The position numbers were made by a program, and so were the translations under genes. A DNA stretch of 64,000 nucleotides from Palsa-1392 sp036490335 (GTDB lineage Bacteria > Verrucomicrobiota > Verrucomicrobiia > Chthoniobacterales > UBA10450), in assembly GCA_036490335.1 (NCBI GenBank), contig DASXEB010000005.1, forward strand, positions 1 to 64,000, read 5' to 3'. Shown here one piece after another: positions 7,853 through 15,981 of this stretch; the stretch's first letter is position 1; every line of letters begins with the position of its first letter. The notes under the pieces are model-generated. The model was not told where the DNA came from. It saw only the letters and a list, made by a program, of their open reading frames with translations, and did not search any database.

Positions 7853-7914
7853 GTCTAACCGGACGATGCAGCCAACCACCGACCGGCGGACGCGCAGTTC
7901 TTGTCTCGTTAGGC
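7853..7914 (+). repeat. attC-like site 4
   Basis: This compact 62 bp element runs from GTCTAAC (7853-7859) to GTTAGGC (7908-7914), with cggacgatgcagcc on the left and cgcagttcttgtctc on the right. Both core boxes fit the RYYYAAC and GTTRRRY rule and are complementary at most positions. It lies between the DUF1398 stop and the lipoprotein start. The right box includes a copy of the dispersed TCGTTAGG motif. Confidence 0.6.
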
Positions 7915-7922
7915 GGAAAATC

Positions 7923-8714
7923 ATGCGCGTGTTTCGAAAGCTGCATTTTCTGATCTTTCTCAGCCTGCTCGCAGGGTGCGATCAGAAGGCGTTCTTGAAT
8001 AAGTTTGTTCCGAAAGATGACGATGCTTCCGCACGTCGCTTTCTTGATGCTGTCCGCAGGGGAGATTTCGCCCGCGCAGACGGGATGCTCGATGCGACGC
8101 TTCGAGGCGCAAAGTCGGCACGTGGGCTTCGCGATCTGAACGCCGTTCTCGCCCACGGCGAGCCTGTGTCCGTTGAAGTGATCGGCGTCGGCGTCTTCGG
8201 CATCACCTCTTCAAGAGACAGCCGCCAGACGACCAACCTGTCTTATCAGATTCACTTTCGAGATACCTGGGCCGCCGGCAATGTTGCGCTTGGGCATAAG
8301 TCCGGTGCCGTCTCGGTCCTTGGTGCACATTTCCAGACCATCCCCGATTCGCTTGAGGTGCTAAATCGTTTCACCTTTGCGGGCAAGTCTCCGCTTCATT
8401 ATCTCGTTTTTGCACTTTGTATCGCGGTGCCCGTGTTCATTCTCGTCGTTCTCGTCATATGTATACGGTCGCCCATTCGGTGGAAGTGGCTTTGGATTAT
8501 TTTTATCCTCCCCGGCCTCGTCCAGTTCCAGTTTGGTTGGATAAGTGGGCGCTTAAACGTTCAGCCGATCTCGCTTCTGGTCCTCGGCGCGAACGCCTTT
8601 CGCCCGAGCCCGTACGCGCCGTGGACGCTCGGGTTCGCCATCCCGGTCGGGGCGATTATCTTTCTCGCCACTCGTCGCCGATTGCTTTTGCAAGATACGA
8701 CCCCGGAAGCCTGA
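7923..8714 (+). CDS. Lipoprotein with C-terminal membrane helices
   Basis: The ATG at 7923 starts a lipoprotein signal (MRVFRKLHFLIFLSLLAGCD) with the lipobox LAGC; the earlier open frame runs through the attC-like repeat and is not used. The protein has 263 residues. A domain of about 130 residues (DDASARRFLDAVRRGDFARADGMLD) resembles DUF4864/NTF2-like sensors, then hydrophobic helices follow (LVFALCIAVPVFILVVLVIC, FILPGLVQFQFGWISG). A lipidated N-terminus joined to several membrane spans is unusual. Function unknown. It is the last gene with an attC-like site directly upstream. Confidence 0.65.
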   Translation: MRVFRKLHFLIFLSLLAGCDQKAFLNKFVPKDDDASARRFLDAVRRGDFARADGMLDATLRGAKSARGLRDLNAVLAHGEPVSVEVIGVGVFGITSSRDSRQTTNLSYQIHFRDTWAAGNVALGHKSGAVSVLGAHFQTIPDSLEVLNRFTFAGKSPLHYLVFALCIAVPVFILVVLVICIRSPIRWKWLWIIFILPGLVQFQFGWISGRLNVQPISLLVLGANAFRPSPYAPWTLGFAIPVGAIIFLATRRRLLLQDTTPEA

Positions 8715-8741
8715 CCTCGCGACGCACGGTTTCGCCTACGA

Positions 8742-9245
8742 ATGAAAATCAGCGTCGCCGCAGATTCGGACGTGGTGGCGCTGACCGCGGTGGAGATCGA
8801 GAGCAAAAGGATGTCGATCGCGCGGTGGATCGATCCGATCGAGATGGATCCCGCGCGGCGCTTGGAGCGGTGGGAGAGTTATTTCGCCGGGAAATCTCCC
8901 GCGAGCGCGAAGCCGCCGCGACGGGTGTGGAAAGCCATGGCGCGTGACAGGGTTATCGGCTTTCTCGCGGCGCATCTGACGACGCGCTTCGACATGGAAG
9001 CGGAGATTCAATCGATGTATGTCTTGTGGGAGTATCAGCGGCAAGGGATCGGGACGGCGTTGCTGCGACGGGCAGCCGAGTGGCTCGCGCTGAGGAACGC
9101 GCGCCGGCTCTGCGTCGGGATTGAGCCGGCGAATCCTTATCGGGCCTTTTATGCGAAGCATGGCGCCGCTTATTTGAATGAACACTGGATGTTCTGGGAA
9201 GATGCGCGCGCGATTAAAAGGCAAGACTTATGTTCGTTAGGCTGA
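8742..9245 (+). CDS. GNAT-family N-acetyltransferase
   Basis: This 167-residue protein has the acetyl-CoA binding motif A in MYVLWEYQRQGIGTALLRRA, preceded by the strand DRVIGFLAAHLTTR and followed by NARRLCVGIEPANPYRAFYAKHG. All the core elements of the GNAT fold are present. It transfers an acetyl group from acetyl-CoA to an unknown amine. The last residues (SLG) and the stop are formed by the dispersed motif TCGTTAGGC plus TGA, so the tail may be motif-derived. It lies in the same plus-strand string of unrelated small genes. Confidence 0.85.
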   Translation: MKISVAADSDVVALTAVEIESKRMSIARWIDPIEMDPARRLERWESYFAGKSPASAKPPRRVWKAMARDRVIGFLAAHLTTRFDMEAEIQSMYVLWEYQRQGIGTALLRRAAEWLALRNARRLCVGIEPANPYRAFYAKHGAAYLNEHWMFWEDARAIKRQDLCSLG

Positions 9246-9252
9246 TTTGTCC

Positions 9253-9672
9253 ATGACTCAAAAGGAGGCTTGCGACGAGCTCTGTGCCTATTCTCTCACC
9301 CACGGTGATCCGGCGTTTATTCATCAGCACGTGGTCGATGCTTTTGCCGCGCAGAACGCGAGCGAAATGACGAAGCCGATCTGCATCACTTTTGCGCTTG
9401 TCGGTTTGTATCTGCACGTCGAGCGCCAGCGCACGGGACGGCAGGTGCAGCGAACTCACCAGGCCCTCGCGCGTCGCCAACAGGCCTGGCCATTCCTAAC
9501 CCTGCCGCGCGACCGCGGCGCGATGACCGCGATCGAGGTGCTGGCGAAACCGGAGGGCGCGGCGCGCGACGAGGCGATTCATTCCTGGTGCGCCTGCGTG
9601 TGGGAAGTTTTCCGCGACAACAAGCCGGCGATCGTGGAGCTTTTGGCGCGCAATGAAACCGGCTACACCTGA
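9253..9672 (+). CDS. DUF5946 family protein
   Basis: The ATG at 9253 gives a 139-residue soluble protein; a TTG six bases earlier is possible. The segment LCAYSLTHGDPAFIHQHVVDAFAAQNASEMTKPI, followed by ITFALVGLYLHVERQRTGRQVQ and FLTLPRDRGAMTAIEVL, is the signature of DUF5946, an uncharacterised family common in soil bacteria. The histidine-rich HQHVVDA region could bind metal, which is speculation. The next gene starts four bases after the stop. Confidence 0.75.
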   Translation: MTQKEACDELCAYSLTHGDPAFIHQHVVDAFAAQNASEMTKPICITFALVGLYLHVERQRTGRQVQRTHQALARRQQAWPFLTLPRDRGAMTAIEVLAKPEGAARDEAIHSWCACVWEVFRDNKPAIVELLARNETGYT

Positions 9673-9675
9673 GCT

Positions 9676-10071
9676 ATGACGATCGAGTTACGATTTCTCG
9701 CGGCGGCGGTGATTCTTGGGCTCGTGCATCTGGTCGTGGATTCGCATCTGATCAGTTTCCAACTCGGCTATCGCTGGACGGGCGGGAACCGCGATCAGCC
9801 TGCGCCGCCGCTGCGCGGCATCGCGAGCCGCGTCGATCAGGCCTACACCAATTTCATGGAGACCTTTCCCTTCTTCGCCGCCTTGCTCCTGGCATGTCAT
9901 TTCACCGGTCGCGACTGTGCGCTGACGCTTTGGGGATCGCAGCTCTATTTCTGGGGCAGGCTCGGTTATGTGCTGGCCGCGGCGGCTGGATTTGGGCTTG
10001 TGCGCTCGGTCCTGTTCTTTAACGCCGCTACTTTCGGCATCGTCCTTTTCCTCATCGCGCTGCTGCGCTAG
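9676..10071 (+). CDS. MAPEG family membrane protein
   Basis: The 131-residue protein has four hydrophobic helices and the family pattern RGIASRVDQAYTNFMETFPFFAALLLA after a first helix with ILGLVHLVVDSHLI. This matches the membrane-associated eicosanoid/glutathione metabolism superfamily, in which the NFxE segment lies near the glutathione site. Bacterial members are mostly uncharacterised trimeric membrane proteins. It begins almost at the stop of the DUF5946 gene, suggesting joint translation. A motif copy (10102) follows the stop by about 30 bp. Confidence 0.8.
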   Translation: MTIELRFLAAAVILGLVHLVVDSHLISFQLGYRWTGGNRDQPAPPLRGIASRVDQAYTNFMETFPFFAALLLACHFTGRDCALTLWGSQLYFWGRLGYVLAAAAGFGLVRSVLFFNAATFGIVLFLIALLR

Positions 10072-10102
10072 GTGGAGGAAACGTTGCGGCGAAGTTTCTC
10101 GC

Positions 10103-10285
10103 CTAACGAACAAAGGTGTAGGACTTGGGCAGGCCGGCGGGTCGAATAAGTCCGGCGCGAATTGCCTTCGATGCCTGACACTGCCGGCGCGAATTTTCCA
10201 TGATCCGGCTGAGCTGACGGCGCATCTCCGCGCATTCCTTGCGCAAGGCCTGCGATTTTTCGCGAATCGAATCCACCGAAGACAA
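10103..10285 (-). CDS. Small hypothetical protein, 60 residues
   Basis: The open frame encodes MSSVDSIREKSQALRKECAE, then a helical charged region, and ends LIRPAGLPKSYTFVR. It could be a short coiled protein, and its stop TAG is the TAG inside the dispersed motif (TTCGTTAGGC read on this strand). It lies between two convergent plus-strand neighbours, and the rest of 10072-10482 holds no other candidate gene. The assignment is tentative: amino-acid use looks plausible, but no family is recognised. Confidence 0.4.
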   Translation of the reverse strand: MSSVDSIREKSQALRKECAEMRRQLSRIMENSRRQCQASKAIRAGLIRPAGLPKSYTFVR

Positions 10286-10482
10286 ACGGATTCGCCGGCG
10301 GGTTCAGATGTTTATTTCTCGTCAATCGCAAGGGAGATTTTACTTCTTGACCGAGACTTTTGGCGATTCCTCCGCCTAACGAGAATAGGATGGGCGGCGG
10401 TCAGGCGCAGTCGCGCGCCGCTGCGGCGCGGTGCTTCGCGGGGCGAGTTGTGTTCTGCCCGCAGACGCGGCATCCTCCTCGC

Positions 10483-10692
10483 ATGAGTGATCACGTTTAC
10501 AAAAAACTGGAGCTGATCGGTTCGTCGCGGGAAAGCATCGAGGACGCGGTGCAAAATGCGATCGCGCGCGCAAGCAAAACCATTCGGAACATGCGCTGGT
10601 TTGAAGTCACGGAGACGCGCGGCCATGTGGTGGAGAACCGAATCGACCACTGGCAGGTGACGGTGAAGGTCGGCTTCACGCTCGACAGTTAG
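10483..10692 (+). CDS. Dodecin family flavin-binding protein
   Basis: The ATG at 10483 gives 69 residues starting MSDHVYKKLELIGSSRESIE and ending HWQVTVKVGFTLDS. This is the full-length dodecin pattern: a VYKKxELxGSS first strand, a long helix with NAIARASKTIRNMRWFEV, and a final beta strand. Dodecins assemble into hollow dodecamers that store flavin or related aromatic ligands in the cytoplasm. The conserved tryptophan in the MRWFEV segment, which stacks on the flavin, is present. The longer open frame upstream is not needed. Confidence 0.92.
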   Translation: MSDHVYKKLELIGSSRESIEDAVQNAIARASKTIRNMRWFEVTETRGHVVENRIDHWQVTVKVGFTLDS

Positions 10693-10812
10693 CGGGAACC
10701 GCGCGTCGCGGCGAGGGCGGGCAACTTTTTCGCGACATTCGGTTGGTTCGTCCGCGCGATTGCCGCGCTTTAAAGCTTGCCGGCTCGCGCGCCTCCACAT
10801 AAAAGCGACGGC

Positions 10813-12078
10813 ATGACCTGGCGCGCGGCTACTCTTACAATCCTACCGGCGACTTTTGTTTTCGCCGGATGCACTTCGCTTTCGCCTTTGCGGCCGAACA
10901 CGGCCGCGCAGCCGGAAAACTCCGTTGCGACTGAGGACGGCTACAAAGTCGCGTTCGTCGAGTTCGGCGAACAAGGTTCCTACCAGGATCCGACGCAACT
11001 TGAAAACGCGTTGAAGCTGATTCGCGAAACCCAGCGGCCGCTCGTCATCACTTATGTGCACGGATGGCAAAACGACGTCGAGTCAGGCGACGTCGCGAAG
11101 TTCGAATCGCTTCTCGCGCGATTGAATCGCGCCCCGGCGATCCGAAGCGCCGGCTTTCATGTGGTCGGCGTTTATCTCGGCTGGCGCGGCAGGATCACGA
11201 ATGTTCCGGTCGTGAAAGAGCTGAGTTTTTGGAATCGCAAATCGACCGCCGAAAAACTGGCGAGCAATTACGATTGTTACGACGCGATCGCTTCCATTTC
11301 GGAAGAAGCGCGCCGGCACGCAGTGCACGATCAATACACGATCTTGCTCGGCCATTCTTTCGGCGGCCTGATCGTGGAGCGCTCGGTCGCGCACGCGATC
11401 AACGCCGAGATTCACGGCCACGCAACCGCCGACCGGAGCATGCCGGCCGATGTCATGATCGTGGTCAATCCGGCCTCGGACTCGATTCTCGCGCGGCAAA
11501 TGATTGAAGCGTTATACGTGCGTCATACCGAAGGCAGCGCGCCGCTTTTTGTCTCGATCACTTCGACGGGAGATTGGGCGACGGGGGAGTTTTTTCCGCT
11601 CGGCACCGAGGTGGCATCGGCAACGAAAGGATTCAACCAAGTCCAGGTGCCCGGGCCGGCGGAAAAATCGGAAAGCGAGCGCAAGTTTTACACTTCGACG
11701 CCGGGCCACGATGAAATGTTGATTAACCATGTGACGGTCGATCGGCACATCGCGGTCACTTCTCCAAACGGCCTTCCCGCGCTCGAGCAGAATCTGGAGC
11801 ACAATCACGTCGCGGACGGTTTCTGGCTCGATGGGACTGCGGGGAAACTCGAACTTTGGCAGATCAAGCGCGTCGGGCCAGTCGACGTTCCCTATTGGGA
11901 TGTGCAAGTCGATCCGAGCATCATCAAGGATCACGGCGACATCTGGAATCCCCGCGCCGAAGCGATGATGGCGGGAATTTTTCGCATGGCGAACCCAATC
12001 ATCAACCGCAACGCGAAGCCGCGCGCCACACTGCATCGTGAACCCGACGCGAGTCGTCTGCCGCCGCCACGCAAATGA
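10813..12078 (+). CDS. Lipoprotein with alpha/beta-hydrolase domain
   Basis: Starting at ATG 10813, the signal MTWRAATLTILPATFVFAGC ends in a lipobox. In the 421-residue protein, an alpha/beta-hydrolase domain shows an HGWQNDVESGD segment after strand 3 and the nucleophile elbow LLGHSFGGLI with serine in GHSFG. An aspartate in the HVTVDRHI or VVNPASDS region and a histidine near NHVTVDRH may complete the triad. It is probably an envelope-anchored esterase, lipase or thioesterase; the substrate is unknown. It contains no motif copy, but one (12092) lies 14 bp after the stop. Confidence 0.8.
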   Translation: MTWRAATLTILPATFVFAGCTSLSPLRPNTAAQPENSVATEDGYKVAFVEFGEQGSYQDPTQLENALKLIRETQRPLVITYVHGWQNDVESGDVAKFESLLARLNRAPAIRSAGFHVVGVYLGWRGRITNVPVVKELSFWNRKSTAEKLASNYDCYDAIASISEEARRHAVHDQYTILLGHSFGGLIVERSVAHAINAEIHGHATADRSMPADVMIVVNPASDSILARQMIEALYVRHTEGSAPLFVSITSTGDWATGEFFPLGTEVASATKGFNQVQVPGPAEKSESERKFYTSTPGHDEMLINHVTVDRHIAVTSPNGLPALEQNLEHNHVADGFWLDGTAGKLELWQIKRVGPVDVPYWDVQVDPSIIKDHGDIWNPRAEAMMAGIFRMANPIINRNAKPRATLHREPDASRLPPPRK

Positions 12079-12122
12079 TCTTCGGATCTTACCTAACGAA
12101 TAAAGGACTCAACCCTGGGCGC

Positions 12123-12437
12123 TCACAACCCGAGTCCGGGCGGCAGTCCCATCCCGCCGGTTAGTTTCGACATTTCGGAGCTAGCCAATTCCTTTCCCTG
12201 CTCGATCGCCTGCTGCACCCCGCTCAGGATCATGGCCTCGAGGATTTCGACGTCCTCGGGATCGACCACCGTTTTGTCGATCCTGATGGCGAGCACATCG
12301 CCAGCGCCGTTCGCGGTCACCTTGACCTTGCCGCCACCGGCGCTGACTTCGACGGTTCTCTCTTCGAGCTCGGCCTGGGTTTTGGCCATTTCCTCCTGCA
12401 TCTTTTGCGCCTGCTTCATTAACTTGTTCAGATTCAT
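12123..12437 (-). CDS. ebfC: YbaB/EbfC family nucleoid-associated protein
   Basis: This 104-residue protein begins MNLNKLMKQAQKMQEEMAKT, with the family's helical dimerisation region, and continues with VEVSAGGGKVKVTANGAGDV and a final glycine-rich GGMGLPPGLGL. Such proteins bind DNA as tweezer-like dimers. The gene directly follows dnaX, the classical arrangement. Its start ATG overlaps a motif copy, so that CCTAACGATG contains the dnaX stop TAA and the ebfC start ATG. Confidence 0.95.
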   Translation of the reverse strand: MNLNKLMKQAQKMQEEMAKTQAELEERTVEVSAGGGKVKVTANGAGDVLAIRIDKTVVDPEDVEILEAMILSGVQQAIEQGKELASSEMSKLTGGMGLPPGLGL

Positions 12438-12439
12438 CG

Positions 12440-14068
12440 TTAGGTCGTGGTTACGGATTTTATTTCGCCCTGAAAAAGTTCCAGCGCTTCCTTGATCAAT
12501 GGATCGTTCTCATAGGAGCGCTTAGACTCGTTAGGCGGCGCTGCCATCCCTTCGACAGCGTTAAACCTGATTTTCCAATCCTGCCCCGTGATCTCTCGCA
12601 GCAGTCCCTCGAGAAAAGTCCGATTGTTTGGCCGCGACAATCCTTCCATTACCATTTTCTGGTCCGATGGAAAACCGAGCAGGAAATATCCGCCTTCGAC
12701 GCCGAGTGGACGAGGAACGTCGATCCAAGTCTTGATCAGGGGCCGGCGCGCGTAGGTCAATTCAACCGCGCGCGACCAGGTCTCGAACGGATCGAGCGCC
12801 GGCTCGGTCTTATTCTCGTTAGGTGTCAAATTCTTATTTTCGTTAGGCAAAGGCGAGGTCTTCTTTTCTGTTGCGCTTCGCTCAACGGTTTTTCTCCCCG
12901 TCGGTTTGCTTGCGCCGGACGACTCGGCCCCGCCTTCGCGCAGGGCGGCAAGGTTTTCGATCACCTGCGTGAGTGTGACCTGGCCTAACGATTGAATCGC
13001 TTTGATGACCGCGACCTCAAAGTGCAGTTTCTTGTTCGGCGCCCATTTCATCCGGCCTTCCGCGGCCGCGAATTGTTCGATCAACTCGAGCAGACGATCG
13101 GTCTCGATCAACGCGGCTTCCGCCTCGAGCTGCGATTGCCTTTCCGGAGTCGCTTCATCGGCGAGCGCGTCCGGTTTTACTTTCACGACGAGCAGGTCGC
13201 GCAGATGCGCGATCAGGTCCGACATCAACTTCATCATCTCCTTGCCCGCGGCCGCCTGCTCGTCGAGCAGCGCGAGCGCGCCGGCGGTCTCGGCCCGCAG
13301 AATTTTCTCGCTCAAACTCGCGACCGTTTCCGCGCTCGTGAAACCAAACACGCTCAGCACATCGGCCTCCGCGATTTCTTCGCCGCAAAACGCGACCAGT
13401 TGATCGAGCATCGACTCCGCGTCGCGCAAGCCGCCTTCCGCTCCGCGCGCGATCGCCTGCGCGGCGGCGGGCGCGAGTTTGATCTTCTCTTTCGTCGCAA
13501 TGAAATCGAGATGTTGCGCGATCAGCTTCGCCGGAATGCGATGGAGATCGAAACGCTGGCAGCGGCTCAAAATTGTCGGCAAAACTTTCTGCGGCTCGGT
13601 CGTCGCGAAGATGAACTTCACGTGCGCGGGCGGCTCCTCGAGCGTTTTCAAAAGTGCGTTGAAAGCCTGCGGCGTGAGCATGTGCACTTCGTCGATGATG
13701 TAAATTTTGAAGCGGCCTTTCGCCGGCGCGTAACGCACGTTTTCGCGCAGCTCGCGCACCTGCTCGACGCCGTTGTTGCTCGCGCCGTCGATCTCGAGCA
13801 CGTCGAGACTGTTGCCGGCGGTAATTTCTTTGCAGCTGTCGCAAACGCCGCACGGCGTCACCGTCGGGCCGTGAATGCAGTTGAGCGCCTTGGCGAGAAT
13901 GCGGGCCGTCGACGTTTTGCCGATGCCGCGCGGACCGACAAAAAGATAGGCGTGCGCGAGCCGGTTCTGTTCGACCGCGTTCTTCAGCGTCCGCGTGACG
14001 TGCTCCTGCCCGACGACGTCGTCGAATGTTTGCGGCCGATATTTTCGGGCGAAAACCTGGTAGCTCAC
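12440..14068 (-). CDS. dnaX: DNA polymerase III subunit gamma/tau
   Basis: This 542-residue clamp-loader ATPase has the DnaX N-terminus (MSYQVFARKYRPQTFDDVVG), Walker A GPRGIGKTS at about 45-53, zinc-binding cysteines CGVCDSC, DExH-like IIDEVHML and the sensor 1 region FIFATTEPQKVLPTILSRCQRF. The C-terminal part is tau-like but short. The linker between domains carries two PNENK repeats encoded by two motif copies 24 bp apart (12816 and 12840), and further copies fall at 12528 and 12984. The ebfC gene follows without a gap. No programmed frameshift signal was identified. Confidence 0.95.
   Translation of the reverse strand: MSYQVFARKYRPQTFDDVVGQEHVTRTLKNAVEQNRLAHAYLFVGPRGIGKTSTARILAKALNCIHGPTVTPCGVCDSCKEITAGNSLDVLEIDGASNNGVEQVRELRENVRYAPAKGRFKIYIIDEVHMLTPQAFNALLKTLEEPPAHVKFIFATTEPQKVLPTILSRCQRFDLHRIPAKLIAQHLDFIATKEKIKLAPAAAQAIARGAEGGLRDAESMLDQLVAFCGEEIAEADVLSVFGFTSAETVASLSEKILRAETAGALALLDEQAAAGKEMMKLMSDLIAHLRDLLVVKVKPDALADEATPERQSQLEAEAALIETDRLLELIEQFAAAEGRMKWAPNKKLHFEVAVIKAIQSLGQVTLTQVIENLAALREGGAESSGASKPTGRKTVERSATEKKTSPLPNENKNLTPNENKTEPALDPFETWSRAVELTYARRPLIKTWIDVPRPLGVEGGYFLLGFPSDQKMVMEGLSRPNNRTFLEGLLREITGQDWKIRFNAVEGMAAPPNESKRSYENDPLIKEALELFQGEIKSVTTT
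12807..12823 (-). repeat. Extended 17-base motif copy 1 (dnaX linker)
   Basis: Read on the minus strand, CCTAACGAGAATAAGAC occurs here, at 31967-31983 (plus) and at 55031-55047 (minus). It lies in the dnaX interdomain linker (PNENK). The three loci are otherwise unrelated. Confidence 0.9.
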
Positions 14069-14146
14069 GCGCTCAATCTAACGCCGCGAAACGCCGCACG
14101 AAAATGGAAAAAGAATGACGCGCCGAGCCTTTGCGCGGCCAGACGA

Positions 14147-15127
14147 TCACTCGTTAGGCGAAGTGAGCGACTCGCTCGCGTCGTTAGGCCGGCCGGCCGT
14201 GACCCATTGATCGTAAAGCTCCCAGCCTTGCGCGAGAAGCTGCGCGCCTTCGCCGAAACGATCCGTGCTTCCAAGCAGCACGACAATCAAACGCCGCGGC
14301 GTGACGAAGGAGGTCGTCCCTCGCACCACGACTTCGGACGGGCGCGCAGCGGAGAGAATCAGGCAATCGCCGGCGCGCGGCGTGCGGCCGGTTTTGACGC
14401 CGTCGATTCCATTCGTGCCGAGCAATTCATTCGTGTTGCGCAAGAGATAACGCATGTGCGCCGGGCCGCGGGTGAAGGAAATCTCGCGCTGCTTTTGCGA
14501 AACATAAAAGCGAAAGCCGGCATTGTTCATCGCGTAACGCGTCAGCCGCGCCATGTCGGCCGCGGTCGAGAATGGTTTTTCTTTTGTGTCGATTCCGCTC
14601 GGATTGAGAAAGCGCGTCCGAATCATTCCAAGATGGAGCGCGAGCGCGTTCATTTGCTGGACGAAAAAGTCGGCCGGAGTGGCGCGCGCATTTTCCGGCC
14701 TAACGATCGTGAGATGCGCGCCGACGTAATCGGCCAGCGTGTAGGCCGCGACGTTGTCGGACTGCACGAGCGCGGCGTAAAGCAGATCGCGCAGGGTGAT
14801 GAGATCGCCCGGTTGAAAGCCGACGGCGTTTTCCGAAGTGCCGACAAACGCGGCCGGCGGAATGCTCGCGACTTGCGCGAGATCGCCCGACTGCCGCGCC
14901 GCCCAATCGAGCACGACCATCGCGGTCGCGATCTTCGTCAGGCTGCCGACCTGCCGTTTTTTCGAAGGATTTTCCTGGGCGAGAACGTGACCGGTCGTGG
15001 CATCGACCGTGATGGAGGCAAGCGCGCCGCGGGTATTCGTGAGCGCGCCGCAAAAGACCGCGAGGGCCGCGCCGAGCAACAAAAATTTGCGAGGGAAAAT
15101 GATCACGCCGGTGGAAAAACGCTGCAT
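14147..15127 (-). CDS. dacA: D-alanyl-D-alanine carboxypeptidase (S11, PBP5-like)
   Basis: The 326-residue protein has a hydrophobic N-terminal export signal, then the three active-site motifs of penicillin-binding carboxypeptidases: SLTK (serine 62), SDN (123-125) and KTG (245-247). It trims the terminal D-alanine of peptidoglycan stem peptides in the periplasm. The C-terminal beta domain and amphipathic anchor of PBP5 are absent, so this is a short form. It ends SPNE followed by TGA, with the PNE residues encoded by a motif copy (14151). Another copy at 14181 lies inside the gene near its 3' end. Confidence 0.9.
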   Translation of the reverse strand: MQRFSTGVIIFPRKFLLLGAALAVFCGALTNTRGALASITVDATTGHVLAQENPSKKRQVGSLTKIATAMVVLDWAARQSGDLAQVASIPPAAFVGTSENAVGFQPGDLITLRDLLYAALVQSDNVAAYTLADYVGAHLTIVRPENARATPADFFVQQMNALALHLGMIRTRFLNPSGIDTKEKPFSTAADMARLTRYAMNNAGFRFYVSQKQREISFTRGPAHMRYLLRNTNELLGTNGIDGVKTGRTPRAGDCLILSAARPSEVVVRGTTSFVTPRRLIVVLLGSTDRFGEGAQLLAQGWELYDQWVTAGRPNDASESLTSPNE

Positions 15128-15191
15128 CTTAACTGGCGGCTTCGGCTTCGCAACCGCAATCGACTTCGCGCTTTTGCCTAACGAGTCCCGC

Positions 15192-15878
15192 CTAACGAAG
15201 CGTCACCGTCGTCCGCGCGCCGTAGCGGAACGCATCCGGACTGAGCACGAGATAAACGCGCTCGGCCGCGTTGCGCAGATCGAACGGCGTCGCGGAGCCG
15301 AGCCCGCTCGCGCGGACCGTGCCCCAGTGGCCCTGATCGTGACTGCCGCCCGCGAGATCGAATTCATAAACGACGCGATGCTTTTGCGCGTCGGTCACCC
15401 GTAGGTGGAGCGCGAGCGTCGATTGTCCGGCGCCGAACGCACCGAAGAAAAAGCGCGCGAGCGGACTGCCGCCGTCGATGGAATCGAACTGCCCTTCAAC
15501 GAGCCAGCCGACCTTCGGCGTTTCGTCCGCGTGCAGGATCATGGTCGGCGCGATCTTGCTCAGCTGGTCCTTCAGATCGCCCGCGAAGGCGACCGGGATG
15601 AGCGACGCGCGCAACGGCACGCCGGCTTCGGTTGGAGCTTCGTCGCCGCGAATCGTCGTGCCCGCGATGCAAAACGGCCGGATGTAAATCGCGACCGGAT
15701 TGTAGGCGCCGACGCCGCAGTTTGTCTCGAAGTGGACGCCTTCCTTGGCGTCGAAATCCTTGCCGTCGGATTCGGTACGAGTGCTCGAAGTCGTGGCGCT
15801 GCTGTAGGTCTTCGTCACGTTCATGTCGGCGCAGGAAGAGAGAAGAACCGCGGAGGCGAGAAGGCTGAAAAGTTTCAT
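15192..15878 (-). CDS. DUF4410-like lipoprotein
   Basis: The ATG at 15878 starts a lipoprotein signal (MKLFSLLASAVLLSSC), giving 228 residues; the long frame beyond it overlaps the next gene and is ignored. The core GWLVEGQFDSIDGGSPLARFFFGAFGAGQS followed by a VVYEFDLAGGSHDQGHWG region matches the DUF4410 pattern of envelope lipoproteins of unknown role. Its stop TAG is the TAG of a motif copy (15191), and a second copy (15177) follows directly, giving two same-direction copies 14 bp apart before the dacA-type gene. Confidence 0.75.
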   Translation of the reverse strand: MKLFSLLASAVLLSSCADMNVTKTYSSATTSSTRTESDGKDFDAKEGVHFETNCGVGAYNPVAIYIRPFCIAGTTIRGDEAPTEAGVPLRASLIPVAFAGDLKDQLSKIAPTMILHADETPKVGWLVEGQFDSIDGGSPLARFFFGAFGAGQSTLALHLRVTDAQKHRVVYEFDLAGGSHDQGHWGTVRASGLGSATPFDLRNAAERVYLVLSPDAFRYGARTTVTLR

Positions 15879-15981
15879 AAGTATTAAGATCGGCGCGATG
15901 TTCGCCTTGAGGGCAAACGCCGCAATTCTTCCGTGATGCAACTCCCGTGCCGTTCCCGCAAAAAAATTTCGCGCCCGACGC

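Noticed and set aside
12992..15181. Plus-strand open frame of 729 codons
   Set aside because: It lies opposite dnaX and the dacA-type gene, is rich in arginine and has no domain; it is a shadow of high-GC genes.
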